Below, one piece after another: positions 1 to 6,670 of a DNA stretch of 9,040 nt (positions are counted from its first letter, which is position 1; each line of letters starts with the position of its first letter). A program made the translations under genes and the position numbers. A model generated the notes under the pieces. It was not told the origin of the DNA, did not search any database, and saw only the letters and a list, made by a program, of their open reading frames with translations. Source of the DNA: Candidatus Kerfeldbacteria bacterium (GTDB lineage Bacteria > Patescibacteriota > Patescibacteriia > PEXW01); contig CAIPSZ010000043.1 in the NCBI GenBank assembly GCA_903867845.1, positions 1 through 9,040 of the forward strand, written 5' to 3'.

Positions 1-137
1 CGAACCATCTTGTTCTGGTGACGCTCCAGAACAACACGAGTGTTGCAGTGTGCACCTTCAATACCGGGGCCTGGGAAAATCTAGGAAAGACCAAGGTGAC
101 AGACGATCCGAAAGTCTGCGACATCCGCACATTTTAG
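1..137 (+). CDS. C-terminal end of an unrecognised protein (5' partial)
   Basis: Reading from base 3, an open frame runs from the window edge to TAG at 135-137 and encodes the last 44 residues of a protein. The peptide has a plausible folded-protein composition (two Cys, two Trp/Phe-rich short strands, for example VAVCTFNTGAWENLGK) and its stop is followed by a 94-base gap with a good ribosome binding site for the next gene, as expected of a true gene end. I do not recognise the family. It lies upstream of the suspected joint at about 379-398 and may therefore belong to a different organism from the rest of the window. The evidence is only an open frame and context, so identity as a real gene is moderate. 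Confidence 0.5.
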   Translation, partial: NHLVLVTLQNNTSVAVCTFNTGAWENLGKTKVTDDPKVCDIRTF

Positions 138-218
138 ATGAATGGATTAAGCAGGCGCTCATCTTACGAATGCTTTTGCTGATCGATCTAGGGACTCTAA
201 ACTCAACCTTTGCAACTC

Positions 219-223
219 AGGAG
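219..223 (+). promoter_or_regulatory. Ribosome binding site AGGAG
   Basis: AGGAG lies 8 bases before ATG 232. It is one of the clearest Shine-Dalgarno sites in the window and fixes the start of the signal-peptide gene. Most genes downstream of the joint lack such a site, which adds to the impression that this stretch has another origin. Confidence 0.6.
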
Positions 224-231
224 ATTTTGCA

Positions 232-398
232 ATGAAATCCTTTGGACCGATATTGGCGGGCTTGGTCATAGCCTGCAGCTGTCCGGCGCTCGCAGCCGCA
301 GCGAATTATGAATCGACTGTCATTACGGGCACGCCGGTCAATTCGGCGGGCTTTTTCCGAATTAACGTCGCCACCGGACAGGTGTCATCATTTTTTTT
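232..398 (+). CDS. N-terminal fragment of a secreted protein, interrupted in a T8 run
   Basis: The ATG at 232 follows AGGAG at proper spacing. The first 24 or so residues form a textbook Sec signal peptide: a Lys at position 2, a hydrophobic core (ILAGLVIACSCPAL) and an Ala-rich cleavage region (AAAA). About 30 mature residues follow, looking like beta-strand sequence (STVITGTPVNSAGFFRINVATGQ). After the T run at 391-398 this frame stays open to 684, but only as an out-of-frame reading of the ATPase gene, with no sensible protein sequence. The genuine coding part therefore ends near 379-398. I do not recognise the family. The fragment is best explained as one side of an assembly or recombination joint. 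A less likely alternative is a short gene frameshifted onto the ATPase. Confidence 0.5.
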
Positions 399-431
399 CG
401 TCGTCGTAAATCCAAGCACGCACCGAGTGGC

Positions 432-2807
432 ATGCAACGCGTGTGCTTGCTCATTACGTTGCCCAAGGAACAGCAGGAGGAAGATTCGGGGAAAGGCCCA
501 TCCCGTATCCAGCAGATGCAGGAGCAAGTCAGCGTCGGGGAGTCATTCTTCCAGTTCTTGGGGAACATGCGCGCCCAGCGGTGGTACCAAACTTTGGGGC
601 GTGGACGTGATGATCACTTCAGTTTGGAAATTGTCGCCGACCGAGAGCTCATCTCGTTCTACATTGTGGTGCCAGCGCCCATGAAGGAGTTCATGGAGCA
701 GCAGCTGCACGCGCAGTACCCCGATGCGGAAGTTGAGGTGAAGCCGGAGTACAACCCATTCCGCCCTACCTCCCATGTGGCAGCTGCGGCACTGAGTTTG
801 CGCCGGCGGTCGCTGTTCCCGATTCTGTCGTACCGGCGCATGGATGTTGACCCGCTTGCTGGTATCACGAACGCACTTTCGAAACTGAGCCCTGATGAAT
901 CCGCAGTCATCCAGTACGTCTGCCGTTCATCAAACCCACGCTGGCATAGCCGAGCGGCTGGATCAATACGGAACTTGCGCGCCGGTGGCAAAGCGAATCC
1001 TTCCATGGCTGGGCAGATACTTGGTGGGCTCTGGAGTATGTTCTTCAGTACGAAGAAGCGTACGGCGCAGGAAGACATGCCGAAACCAGTAAGCCCGGTT
1101 CAAGAAGAGCTCATCCAACGGCTGCAGGAGAAGAACACCAAGCCGGCGCTGGATGTGAACATCCGCATCGTGGTCAGTAGCGCAACGCAACCAGCGGCCA
1201 GCATGCGCTTGCAGAACATCATTTCCGCTTTTGGTCAGTACGCCTCACCCGAAACCGGTAATCGATTCTGGAAGAGCTCCTGGCTCTCCAATGACGTCGT
1301 CATTCGGAGTTTCATTTATCGGAGGTTTGACGGCAACCGGTTCACCATTCGACCGCGATACGCCATTCTCAGTACGGAAGAACTGGCAAGTATGTGGCAC
1401 CTCCCGCTGGCGAGTACGGAAACGCCGAACATTCGCTGGCTCCTTTCCCGTAACGCCCCGCCACCAGTGAACGTCCCGAAAACTGGTGTACTCCTCGGCA
1501 CCAGTGCGTACCGTGGCACCGAGACGCCCATACGCATTTCACGGGAAGATCGCCGCCGCCACGTGTACGTCATTGGGAAATCCGGTGTGGGCAAGTCCGT
1601 GCTCATGACACAGATGGCGTTGCAGGACATCGCCAACGGTGACGGCGTGTGCGTCGTGGACCCGCACGGCGACCTCATCATGGATATCCTGGCGCGTATG
1701 CCAGCGAATCGCCGACCGGACGTCATTCACTTCAACCCGTCAGACATGGACGCGCCCGTCGGCTTGAACATGCTGGACGCGACCACGCCCGAGGAGCAGG
1801 ACTTTGCCGTGCAGGAGATGATCGCCATATTCATGAAGCTGTTCCCGCCCGAAGTCATTGGCCCAATGTTCGAGCACAACATGCGCAACGTCATGCTCAC
1901 GCTCATGGCTGACCCCAGCCAGCCGGGAACGATTGTGGAAATCCCGCGCATGTTCACGGATCCCGTTTTCCAGAAGTCCAAGGTGTCCAAAGTCACCGAC
2001 CCGATCGTGCGGTCGTTCTGGGAAAAGGAAATGGCCAAGACCAGTGACTTCCACAAGTCCGAAATGCTCGGCTACCTCATTAGCAAAGTTGGCCGGTTCG
2101 TGGAGAACAGCATGATGCGCAACGTCATTGGCCAGTCTCGGAGTGGCTTTGACTTCCAGCGCATAATGAACGAAGGCAAGATCCTCCTCGTGAACTTAGC
2201 TAAAGGCTCAACCGGAGAAGTGAACGCGAACTTGCTCGGTCTCATCATCGTGTCCAAACTGCAAATGGCAGCCTTGCGCCGGGCGAATATGCCGCAGGAC
2301 CAACGCCGCGATTTCTTCCTGTACATTGATGAATTCCAAAACTTCGTGACGGATTCCGTCGCGACCATTCTCTCCGAAGCGCGAAAGTACCGCTTGAACA
2401 TGACCATTGCGCACCAGTACGTGGGCCAGCTGGTGCAAGGGCAGGATACGAAAATTCGCGATGCCGTATTCGGCAACGTTGGCACGGTCGTGGCGTTCCG
2501 CGTGGGCGTGGAAGATGCTGAGATTTTCGCCCAGACTTTTGCCCCCACGTTCAGCCAGTTCGACGTGACCAACGTGGAGAAGTACGCGGCCATTGTGAAA
2601 TTGCTCGTGGACAACACCATGTCAAAGCCGTTCACCATGCACACCTTGCCACTCGGCCCAGTGACGCCTGGGCTCATGGAGCAGCTCATCCAGCAATCCC
2701 GCCAGCAGTACGGCAAGCCACGTAGTGAAGTGGAAAAGGAAATCCTGGAGCGCTCGCAGCTCGGCGTGTCAGCCCCGCCACCAATGGTGGCTGAACGGAA
2801 GGCGTGA
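432..2807 (+). CDS. Type IV secretion VirD4/TraG-like DNA-binding ATPase (Patescibacteria type)
   Basis: The protein has 791 residues from ATG 432. Its C-terminal half is a RecA-type motor: Walker A GKSGVGKS at residues 382-389, followed by VVDPHGDL, and Walker B FFLYIDEFQNF with D633-E634. The TIAHQYVGQL stretch after that resembles the sensor region of VirD4/TraG coupling proteins and HerA/TraC-like ATPases. Residues 1-350 form an N-terminal region (HAQYPDAEVEV and similar) seen in the related Patescibacteria proteins. The family moves DNA or protein across the inner membrane, or powers pilus-type machines; the substrate here is unknown. The same frame is open back to 366 and reads VIIFFRRRKSKHAPSG before Met432, which looks like the end of a membrane helix with a positive cytoplasmic flank. 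The true protein is therefore probably longer, and its N-terminus is lost at the joint. No other secretion gene lies nearby. It ends in TGA. Confidence 0.85.
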   Translation: MQRVCLLITLPKEQQEEDSGKGPSRIQQMQEQVSVGESFFQFLGNMRAQRWYQTLGRGRDDHFSLEIVADRELISFYIVVPAPMKEFMEQQLHAQYPDAEVEVKPEYNPFRPTSHVAAAALSLRRRSLFPILSYRRMDVDPLAGITNALSKLSPDESAVIQYVCRSSNPRWHSRAAGSIRNLRAGGKANPSMAGQILGGLWSMFFSTKKRTAQEDMPKPVSPVQEELIQRLQEKNTKPALDVNIRIVVSSATQPAASMRLQNIISAFGQYASPETGNRFWKSSWLSNDVVIRSFIYRRFDGNRFTIRPRYAILSTEELASMWHLPLASTETPNIRWLLSRNAPPPVNVPKTGVLLGTSAYRGTETPIRISREDRRRHVYVIGKSGVGKSVLMTQMALQDIANGDGVCVVDPHGDLIMDILARMPANRRPDVIHFNPSDMDAPVGLNMLDATTPEEQDFAVQEMIAIFMKLFPPEVIGPMFEHNMRNVMLTLMADPSQPGTIVEIPRMFTDPVFQKSKVSKVTDPIVRSFWEKEMAKTSDFHKSEMLGYLISKVGRFVENSMMRNVIGQSRSGFDFQRIMNEGKILLVNLAKGSTGEVNANLLGLIIVSKLQMAALRRANMPQDQRRDFFLYIDEFQNFVTDSVATILSEARKYRLNMTIAHQYVGQLVQGQDTKIRDAVFGNVGTVVAFRVGVEDAEIFAQTFAPTFSQFDVTNVEKYAAIVKLLVDNTMSKPFTMHTLPLGPVTPGLMEQLIQQSRQQYGKPRSEVEKEILERSQLGVSAPPPMVAERKA

Positions 2808-2814
2808 TATTCGT

Positions 2815-3558
2815 ATGGAAAGCGCTGAGCGATTTGCAGGTGATCTTAATGAGAATTATGAATTAATAATGCGTGCGTGGCCACATGCAAATGCACTTCG
2901 TAATGTGCTTGCAGGAAATATTGTGGACTACGCAGCAGCACTCCATGGTTCTTTTAGCATTATAGAAATTGGGAGTGGAGCAGGGGAGTCTACTTCAATC
3001 ATTCTTGAAACCCTTCATTTCAAGGGGTTGTTAGAGCGTACAAAATTTACTTCGGTAGAACTCGATCCAGTATTAGCCGCAAAACAGAAGAAAAGTCTCC
3101 AGTCTTTTATACAGAAGGGGGTATTAGAAGTTATTGTTGCTGATGCGTTCTCCTACCTAAAGGTTTCACCAGCGGAAGTTTATAATATATTCACTTCCAC
3201 GTGGACACTGCATAATTTTAATGCCGACTTACGTTTACCACTACTAGTGGATATTTATCGAATTATGAAATCAAATGGTTTATTTGCGGTTATGGATAAG
3301 TACGTTCCTGATGAACCCGACGAAGAAAAAAGAACTTTTGCGGAGCAGTTAGGTAGCTTTCATGTATATAAATCTGCTGGACGAAAGGACCTACAAAGTA
3401 TTATGAAAGCCCATGAAATTGAAGATCGGGCACCTGAGTATATTATGCGAACACAAGAAACGTTCAAGGTTATGCAACAAATAGGTTTTTCCAACTGTAA
3501 CCTTTTAATACGAGCTCGAAGAGACGGCGTTGTTACCGCACTCAAGCGGAAAGTTTAG
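2815..3558 (+). CDS. Class I SAM-dependent methyltransferase, AT-rich
   Basis: From ATG 2815 the product has 247 residues. It starts 7 bases after the ATPase stop, with GGAAGG at 2797-2802 as a possible but rather distant ribosome binding site. An in-frame start at 2725 inside the ATPase gene is rejected because its extra residues are only a shadow of ATPase codons. SAM-binding motifs of the Rossmann fold are clear: motif I EIGSGAGES (glycines 53, 55, 57), the acidic end of strand 2 in SVELDP (E82), and VADAF (D110). NIFTSTWTLHNF then occupies the usual motif IV place. The substrate cannot be read from the sequence. Base composition is unlike the neighbours: 21 G/C in the 60 bases 3181-3240, against 38 of 60 in 2461-2520 of the ATPase. 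This suggests recent acquisition. The stop overlaps the prmC stop on the other strand. Confidence 0.8.
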   Translation: MESAERFAGDLNENYELIMRAWPHANALRNVLAGNIVDYAAALHGSFSIIEIGSGAGESTSIILETLHFKGLLERTKFTSVELDPVLAAKQKKSLQSFIQKGVLEVIVADAFSYLKVSPAEVYNIFTSTWTLHNFNADLRLPLLVDIYRIMKSNGLFAVMDKYVPDEPDEEKRTFAEQLGSFHVYKSAGRKDLQSIMKAHEIEDRAPEYIMRTQETFKVMQQIGFSNCNLLIRARRDGVVTALKRKV

Positions 3559-4373
3559 TTTTCCTTGAGAATGAAGAATCGCGTCCGACCAGCAAGGTCA
3601 GACAGGAATTCGTAGCGGTAACCATGTATACGGTCACCAATGGCGGTGAGCCAAGGTTTTTGTGCGGGATCAATCTCCAGTATTGCGCTCGCAATACCAT
3701 GGCCGATTATTTGGGTAATAAGCTTTTCGATGAGTGCCAACCCACGCGTGCCACCATGGAGCGCGAGCTTTGGCTCGTGCGGAACGTTCTTCAGTTGCGC
3801 TTTGGTGAGGTAGGGGAGATTGGCAACGACAAGGTCAAAATTTTCGCTAGCCTTAACACAAGCGAGTAAGGAACCGCGGCGAAAGGCAATGCGTTTGCTC
3901 ACGCCATTCGCTCGTGCGTTCTTTTTTGCGACGACTAATGCTTTCTCACTTAGGTCAGAAGCAATGACGTGCGCTTTAGGGAGATACCTCGCCAGAGTTA
4001 CAGCAATACAGCCAGAACCAGTGCCAACATCAACAATGGTTGCAGCTTCAGTCTTTTTCACTCGCCCGAGTACCCAGTCCACCAACTGCTCGGTTTCGGG
4101 GCGGGGGATGAGCACGTTGTTGGTCACGAAAAAATCCAAACCGTAGAACCCTTGGTGTCCAGTGAGGTAAGCATAAGGCACGCCGCGGCGTCGCTTGGTA
4201 GCGAGGGCGGTGAAGTTCTTCGCTTGCACCGGCGTGAGCGTAGTTTCCGGGTGCGCGATGAGGTAGCTCGTCGGCTTTTTTAGGACATGGCTAAGCAGGT
4301 CTCGACCCTCTCGGGGGTCCAGGTTCGCTGCAAGGAGGAGCGACGCTAGGTTACGCGTGGTTCGCGGCTTCAC
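3555..4373 (-). CDS. prmC: Release factor glutamine N5-methyltransferase PrmC (HemK)
   Basis: This 272-residue enzyme transfers a methyl group from SAM to the glutamine of the GGQ motif of release factors, improving termination. The all-helical substrate-binding domain covers about residues 1-85. It is followed by the family signature IPRPETE (89-95), SAM motif I DVGTGSG (115-121), the acidic SASD-type strand end at D140, and the catalytic tetrapeptide at 185-188. The last is N-L-P-Y instead of the usual N-P-P-Y; Asn and Tyr are kept. The start is GTG at 4371-4373, inside the last codons of prfA (23-base overlap) and without a visible ribosome binding site, so translation is probably coupled to prfA, whose product is its substrate. 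Length is normal for the family. The 3' end overlaps the convergent methyltransferase gene by 4 bases. Confidence 0.93.
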   Translation of the reverse strand: MKPRTTRNLASLLLAANLDPREGRDLLSHVLKKPTSYLIAHPETTLTPVQAKNFTALATKRRRGVPYAYLTGHQGFYGLDFFVTNNVLIPRPETEQLVDWVLGRVKKTEAATIVDVGTGSGCIAVTLARYLPKAHVIASDLSEKALVVAKKNARANGVSKRIAFRRGSLLACVKASENFDLVVANLPYLTKAQLKNVPHEPKLALHGGTRGLALIEKLITQIIGHGIASAILEIDPAQKPWLTAIGDRIHGYRYEFLSDLAGRTRFFILKEN

Positions 4374-5403
4374 GGCGCGCTTTCATCAAGGCTTGCAGCA
4401 CTGGTTCAATATCCCCATCCATGATGGAGGAGAGGTTGTGGTAGTTCTCCTTGAGACGGTGGTCGCTCATGCGATCCTGGGGGAAGTTGTACGTGCGGAT
4501 TTTTTCACTCCGGTCTCCGGTGCCTACCTGGCTCTTGCGCATTGCTGACTCGGCTTGCAAGCGGCGTTCCTGCTCAATGGCAAACACGCGGGCGCGTAGG
4601 ATTTCCAATGCCTTTTCCTTATTCTGCTTCTGCGAGCGCTCGTCCTGCATTTTTACCATGACGCCGGTGGGAATGTGCGTCATGCGGATGGCGGAGTAGG
4701 TGGTGTTCACGGACTGGCCACCGTGACCGGACGAGGTCGTGGCTTCAATTTTAATATCCTCGGGCTTGATGACGATGTCCTCATCCTCCACCAGTGGAAT
4801 GACGGCGACGGTTGCCGTTGAGGTGTGCACGCGCCCGCTCTTCTCCGTTTCCGGGACGCGCTGCACGCGGTGGACGCCAGATTCCAAACGGAGCCAGCCG
4901 TACGCATCGGGTCCGTGCACTTCAAAAATAACTTCCTTGTACCCGCCAATACCCGTGCGGTTCGTATCCACGATATTGGAGCTCCAGCCGCGGCGTTCGG
5001 CGTAGCGCATGTACATGCGCGCCAGTTCTGCCGCAAACAACCCAGACTCGTCGCCCCCCGCGCCAGCGCGAATTTCCAGTATGGCATCGCGGCTATCCAG
5101 CGGATCACGAGGCTGCTCCAGGTCTTGGAGTTTCGCTTCGACCTCTTGGAGCTCGCTCGCAATGCGCGCCTCTTCCTCTTTCCCGAGTTCGAGCATGTCC
5201 GCATCGCCATCCTGCTGCGCCGCGCGTGCGTCAGCGAGTTGCGTGGCAAAGAGCTCCTTCTGCTGGAGCAGGGTGAGGTGCCCCACCACACGGCTGTGCT
5301 CGCGGGAGAGCTGCTCTAAACGCTTACCATCACCAGCAGCAGCCGCAGTTTGGAGCTGCGCTTCCAGATCGTCGCGCTTGGCTTGGAGAGTGCGAATGTC
5401 CAT
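4351..5403 (-). CDS. prfA: Peptide chain release factor 1 (RF1)
   Basis: RF1 reads UAA and UAG stop codons in the ribosomal A site and triggers peptide release. The 350-residue product has the helical domain 1 (residues 1-100), then AGAGGDESGLFAAEL, the class I release factor core, and the GGQ catalytic motif at 228-230 in SSGHGGQSVNTT. The codon-recognition tripeptide is P-E-T at 184-186 (RVPETEKSGRVHTS), the RF1-type P-x-T rather than the SPF of RF2. The ATG at 5401-5403 fits the usual start. A weak AAGGGG in the upstream spacer is too far away to be convincing. The gene lies 45 bases behind rpmE and overlaps prmC, forming an rpmE-prfA-prmC unit as in many bacteria. Length is close to the E. 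coli protein. Confidence 0.96.
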   Translation of the reverse strand: MDIRTLQAKRDDLEAQLQTAAAAGDGKRLEQLSREHSRVVGHLTLLQQKELFATQLADARAAQQDGDADMLELGKEEEARIASELQEVEAKLQDLEQPRDPLDSRDAILEIRAGAGGDESGLFAAELARMYMRYAERRGWSSNIVDTNRTGIGGYKEVIFEVHGPDAYGWLRLESGVHRVQRVPETEKSGRVHTSTATVAVIPLVEDEDIVIKPEDIKIEATTSSGHGGQSVNTTYSAIRMTHIPTGVMVKMQDERSQKQNKEKALEILRARVFAIEQERRLQAESAMRKSQVGTGDRSEKIRTYNFPQDRMSDHRLKENYHNLSSIMDGDIEPVLQALMKARREAANHA

Positions 5404-5414
5404 AGGTATGGCAA

Positions 5415-5442
5415 AATCCCCTTGCTCGGAGAGGAGGGGATT
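5415..5442 (-). terminator. Hairpin between rpmE and prfA, weak terminator or attenuator
   Basis: A perfect 8-bp inverted repeat (AATCCCCT at 5415-5422, AGGGGATT at 5435-5442) with a 12-base loop fills the gap between rpmE and prfA. On the minus strand the stem is followed directly by T residues (positions 5416-5413), a short tract typical of a leaky intrinsic terminator. It could lower prfA-prmC expression relative to the abundant L31, or protect the rpmE mRNA end. The short T run argues against full termination, and no separate prfA promoter is evident. Confidence 0.5.
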
Positions 5443-5448
5443 GCGTCG

Positions 5449-5709
5449 TTACTTCTTCGTTTTCGCCTTTGCTTTTTTCGTCGAAAGGCGAGCAGTGACT
5501 TTAGCCGAGGACTTCTCCTTCAAGCGCTTGAAGCGATCCACGCGGCCTTGAGTATCCATGACTTTCTGCTTGCCCGTGTAGAGCGGATGGCAGTTGGAGC
5601 AGACTTCGGTGTGGAGGTCTTTTTGCGTGGAACCGGTCACAAAGGTATTGCCGCAACCGCAGGTAACGGTGGCGTCGTGGTAATAGGTTGGGTGAATCTT
5701 GTCCTTCAT
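5449..5709 (-). CDS. rpmE: 50S ribosomal protein L31, zinc-binding type
   Basis: The 86-residue protein belongs to the C+ form of L31, which sits at the central protuberance and bridges to the 30S subunit. Zinc ligands are visible as CGC (Cys17, Cys19) and CSNC (Cys37, Cys40). The start KDKIHPTYY and the [23 protein letters not shown] core are diagnostic. The C-terminal tail (about residues 66-86) is Lys/Ala-rich and longer than in E. coli, probably binding rRNA. ATG at 5707-5709 is the only sensible start. It has no ribosome binding site because the promoter -10 box ends 8 bases upstream. The gene is first in the rpmE-prfA-prmC unit. Confidence 0.96.
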   Translation of the reverse strand: MKDKIHPTYYHDATVTCGCGNTFVTGSTQKDLHTEVCSNCHPLYTGKQKVMDTQGRVDRFKRLKEKSSAKVTARLSTKKAKAKTKK

Positions 5710-5717
5710 AGGCTCGT

Positions 5718-5745
5718 ACTATACCACGCATCGCACATCCGTCAA
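5718..5745 (-). promoter_or_regulatory. Sigma70-type promoter of rpmE-prfA-prmC
   Basis: On the minus strand TTGACG (complement of 5740-5745) is separated by 16 bases from TATAGT (complement of 5718-5723). Both boxes match the consensus at five of six positions. Only 8 bases lie between the -10 box and the rpmE ATG, so transcription should start at or within a couple of bases of the start codon. Confidence 0.7.
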
Positions 5746-5763
5746 GGGCAGGATGGGAAACCC

Positions 5764-5792
5764 TTGCCAGGATTATCCTGTTGTGGTAGAGT
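5764..5792 (+). promoter_or_regulatory. Sigma70-type promoter of rpsB-tsf
   Basis: TTGCCA (5764-5769), a 17-base spacer and TAGAGT (5787-5792) form a good promoter pointing toward rpsB. Its -35 box is 18 bases from the -35 box of the divergent rpmE promoter, so the two may compete for polymerase. Expected transcription start is near 5799, leaving a leader of about 110 bases. Confidence 0.55.
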
Positions 5793-5812
5793 CATTGCGT
5801 TCTCATCTCACA

Positions 5813-5886
5813 TACGTCGTTTGCCTTTTGGCACCTGCACTGGTCCTGGTGGCACAGCCCGCTCACCCCCAGTCCAGCACGACGTA
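5813..5886 (+). promoter_or_regulatory. Structured rpsB leader, candidate S2 autoregulatory site
   Basis: TACGTCGT (5813-5820) pairs perfectly with ACGACGTA (5879-5886), closing a 58-base interior. Inside are a small hairpin TGCC-TTTT-GGCA (5822-5833) and a possible imperfect stem formed by CTGCAC and GTG..CAG around 5835-5857. The structure ends 12 bases before the rpsB ribosome binding site. Bacterial rpsB-tsf operons are known to be autoregulated by S2 through their leader; assignment of that role here is inference from position and pairing. Confidence 0.4.
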
Positions 5887-5898
5887 GCGGCCATTAAT

Positions 5899-5905
5899 GA
5901 AAGGA
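5899..5905 (+). promoter_or_regulatory. rpsB ribosome binding site GAAAGGA
   Basis: GAAAGGA ends 6 bases before ATG 5912 and overlaps the upstream in-frame ATG at 5897. This decides for 5912 as the rpsB start. Confidence 0.65.
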
Positions 5906-5911
5906 TCACGT

Positions 5912-6658
5912 ATGCGTGAAGTTACTCTGCTAGAAATGCTCCAAAAGGGCGTGCACTTTGGCCACCAGGAATCCCGGTGGAACCCGAAGATGAAGCCCTA
6001 CATTTTTACGTCGCGCAACGGCGTGCACATCATTAACCTGGAATCGACCCGCGAGAAGCTCGAGGCGGCGGTTACGTTTGTGGAAAATCTCGTGCAAGCC
6101 GGCGGGACGGTGCTCTTCGTGGGAACCAAGCGCCAGGCGAAGGCAATCATGCTGAAGCAAGCGAATGACGCCGGAATGCCCTTCATGGTGGAGCGCTGGA
6201 TTGGCGGGACGTTAACGAACTTCGCCACCATCCACGAGCTCATCAAGAAGCTCCGTCGGCTGAAGAGCGAGCAAGCCGCAGGTTTGCTGGATCGGTACAC
6301 CAAGAAAGAGCAGGTGGGCATTCAGAAGGAAATCACCAAACTCCAATCCGAAATTGGTGGTATTGAGAATCTCGACAAGATTCCGCAAGCACTCTTCGTG
6401 GTTGACACGGCAAAAGAGCGCACGGCGATTCGCGAAGCGCGTACCATGAAGGTGCCGATCATTGCGATTTGCGACACCAACGTAAACCCCGACCTCATCC
6501 AGTACCCCATTCCGGCAAATGACGATGCGACCAAGTCCATTGAGTTCATCACCACGTACATTACCGAAGCAATTCTTTCGGGGAAGTCGCGCCAATCTGT
6601 TACCGCACCTTCGCCCGCTCCCGTTTCCACCCCAACCCCAGCAGCAGTCGCTGCGTAA
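5912..6658 (+). CDS. rpsB: 30S ribosomal protein S2
   Basis: From ATG 5912 the protein has 248 residues beginning MREVTLLEMLQKGVHFGHQ, which aligns with the normal S2 N-terminus; starting at 5897 would add five unneeded residues and place the ribosome binding site inside the gene. S2 signatures are present: GVHFGHQ, RWNPKMKPYIF, VHIINL, RWIGGTLTNF (95-104) and the conserved CDTNVNPDLIQYPIPANDDA. The central region is the coiled-coil hairpin (about residues 105-150). S2 joins late in assembly of the small subunit and helps hold S1 in bacteria that have it. The C-terminus is a Pro/Ala/Ser/Thr-rich tail after GKSRQS, likely disordered. tsf follows after 12 bases in the usual rpsB-tsf order. Confidence 0.97.
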   Translation: MREVTLLEMLQKGVHFGHQESRWNPKMKPYIFTSRNGVHIINLESTREKLEAAVTFVENLVQAGGTVLFVGTKRQAKAIMLKQANDAGMPFMVERWIGGTLTNFATIHELIKKLRRLKSEQAAGLLDRYTKKEQVGIQKEITKLQSEIGGIENLDKIPQALFVVDTAKERTAIREARTMKVPIIAICDTNVNPDLIQYPIPANDDATKSIEFITTYITEAILSGKSRQSVTAPSPAPVSTPTPAAVAA

Positions 6659-6670
6659 CTCCACCGTTCT

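Noticed and set aside
176..203. Possible promoter TTGCTG-16-TAAACT before the gene at 232
   Set aside because: Only three of six and four of six consensus positions match, too weak to list as a feature.
2072..2716. 214-codon minus-strand open frame inside the ATPase gene
   Set aside because: The plus strand holds the conserved Walker B region here; the antisense product is Ser/Thr/Arg-rich with no family features.
2805..2817. UGA recoding as in Gracilibacteria or Absconditabacteria
   Set aside because: The ATPase ends naturally at TGA, reading on would give only a few residues before another TGA, and no core gene here has an in-frame TGA.
5897..5911. Upstream ATG as start of rpsB
   Set aside because: It overlaps the GAAAGGA ribosome binding site, and the S2 family start fits MREVTLLEML at 5912.
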